A stretch of DNA of 19,048 bases. Origin: Rhodospirillales bacterium (GTDB lineage: Bacteria > Pseudomonadota > Alphaproteobacteria > Rhodospirillales > Defluviicoccaceae). The stretch spans positions 1 to 19,048 of the forward strand of contig JAHCKI010000012.1 of the NCBI GenBank assembly GCA_026125865.1. The letters run 5' to 3'. Made by a program: the position numbers and the translations under genes. Below are positions 18,042 to 19,048 of this stretch, piece after piece; the stretch's first letter is position 1, and each line of letters begins with the position of its first letter. Below the pieces are notes generated by a model that was given only the letters and a program-made list of their open reading frames with translations, was not told the origin of the DNA and ran no database searches.

Positions 18042-19048
18042 AGATCCCAGCGACGGTCATCACCGGATTTCTCGGCGCCGGCAAGACGACGTTGATCCGC
18101 CATCTCATCGCCAACGCCAACGGTCGGCGCCTGGCGCTCATCATCAATGAGTTCGGTGACCTCGGCATCGATCGCGAAGTGCTTCTCGGCTGCGGGGTCG
18201 TGGGCTGCGCCGAAGACGACATCGTCGAGCTGCCCAACGGTTGCATCTGCTGCACCGTGGCGGACGAGTTTTTGCCGACCATGGAGATGCTGATCGACCA
18301 GCCGGATCCGCCGGATCATATCATCATCGAAACCTCAGGTTTGGCGTTGCCGAAGCCACTGGTCAAGGCCTTCAACTGGCCGGAAGTGCGTTCACGCGTC
18401 ACCGTCGACGGCGTCATTTCCGTGATCGATGCGCCGGCGGTCGCGGAAGGGCGTTTCGCCGAAGACCCGAACGCTATTCAGGCGGAGCGGCAAGCGGATC
18501 CGGCTTTGGCGCACGAGTCACCGCTCGAAGAATTGTTCGAGGATCAACTCCTCTGTTCCGACATGGTCATCCTAAACAAGACCGACCTTGTAGATTCTGG
18601 GGCGTTGGCCATCGCGCGAGCGCGGGTTCAGGAATCGCTTCGGCCCGAGACCAAGATTGTTGCCGCGATCGAGGGGCGCCTTGAACCACGCATTATCCTG
18701 GGCCTGCACGCCGCTGCCGAAAGCAATCTGGAAGCCCGCCCGTCCCATCACGAGGGCGAAGGCGGGGAGGCCGATCACGACCATGACGAGTTTATCAGCT
18801 TCGTCGCCGTTATCGGCTCCATCGCCGACCCAGCGGTATTGGAGGATCGTATACGCGCCATCGCCGCCGATCACGATGTCCTCCGCGTCAAGGGATTCGT
18901 CGATGTCGTCGGCAAGCCCATGCGGCATGTGGTTCAGGCCGTCGGCGCCCGCGTCGAGCGTTACTATGACCGCCCCTGGAAAGTGACCGAAAACCGATGC
19001 AGCCGCCTTGTCGTCATCGGCCAGAGGGGGCTGGATCAGGATGCTGTC
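18038..19048 (+). CDS. cobW: CobW-type GTPase, incomplete at the window end
   Basis: G3E-family GTPase and metallochaperone, tied to cobalt delivery for cobalamin synthesis. It starts at a TTG that overlaps the cobU stop (TTGA). The 337 visible residues show P-loop GFLGAGKTT (10-18), INEFGDLGID, the metal-binding CICC (C69, C71, C72) in LPNGCICCTV, ETSGLALP and the guanine motif NKTDL. A His/Asp/Glu-rich metal-binding linker (from H237, with HDHD) leads to the CobW C-terminal domain, and the frame is open at the last base. In aerobic-pathway alphaproteobacteria the next gene is often cobN. The TTG start and lack of a nearby ATG leave the exact start slightly uncertain. Confidence 0.92.
   Translation, partial: MKIPATVITGFLGAGKTTLIRHLIANANGRRLALIINEFGDLGIDREVLLGCGVVGCAEDDIVELPNGCICCTVADEFLPTMEMLIDQPDPPDHIIIETSGLALPKPLVKAFNWPEVRSRVTVDGVISVIDAPAVAEGRFAEDPNAIQAERQADPALAHESPLEELFEDQLLCSDMVILNKTDLVDSGALAIARARVQESLRPETKIVAAIEGRLEPRIILGLHAAAESNLEARPSHHEGEGGEADHDHDEFISFVAVIGSIADPAVLEDRIRAIAADHDVLRVKGFVDVVGKPMRHVVQAVGARVERYYDRPWKVTENRCSRLVVIGQRGLDQDAV

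Overview
The window is about 19 kb of GC-rich, gene-dense chromosomal DNA. It looks like an alphaproteobacterium, probably of the Rhodospirillales. The reasons are an S4 protein, a TerB-like protein, a 7Fe ferredoxin FdxA and a CarD regulator in a row, a Suv3-like RNA helicase, and cobalamin genes of the CobP/CobW type. No sequence search was run, so this placement is inference. No rRNA, tRNA, CRISPR array, insertion sequence or phage gene was recognised.

Left part (71-6177): ribosomal protein L19 (rplS), then the leucine branch leuC-leuD-leuB, then aspartate-semialdehyde dehydrogenase (asd). All are on the + strand with short gaps, so they probably form one or two transcription units. A strong rho-independent terminator (4981-5022) closes this group. 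Alanine dehydrogenase (ald) follows as its own unit. A degenerate REP-like repeat lies after ald, and a shortened copy of its outer arms occurs near 13281.

Middle part (6340-10997): protein-L-isoaspartate methyltransferase (pcm) overlaps a Suv3-like helicase by ATGA. The helicase is followed by an Hsp15-type S4 RNA-binding protein, a TerB-like protein and ferredoxin fdxA. The helicase reading frame overruns the S4 gene by about 150 bases. One missing A in an A-run explains this, and restoring it gives a natural C-terminus and an ATGA junction with the S4 gene.

A 384-base AT-richer noncoding stretch (10998-11381) precedes carD and holds several inverted and direct repeats. After carD come two closely spaced genes. 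The first has the fold signature of a PPP/calcineurin-type phosphatase, but nearly every metal-binding and catalytic residue is replaced, so it is a predicted pseudophosphatase. The second is a YpsA/putative molybdenum-carrier-type Rossmann protein of the SLOG kind. This pair is the best candidate for something undescribed here.

Right part (13356-19048): a convergent lipoprotein M48 metalloprotease lies downstream of cobT on the - strand. Divergent from cobT, cobS, a CobC-type phosphatase, cobU/cobP and cobW run to the window edge. CobU/CobP activates cobinamide, CobT makes alpha-ribazole phosphate, CobS joins the halves, the CobC-like enzyme removes phosphate, and CobW is a GTPase linked to cobalt delivery. 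No cobalamin riboswitch is visible in the 56 bases between cobT and cobS.
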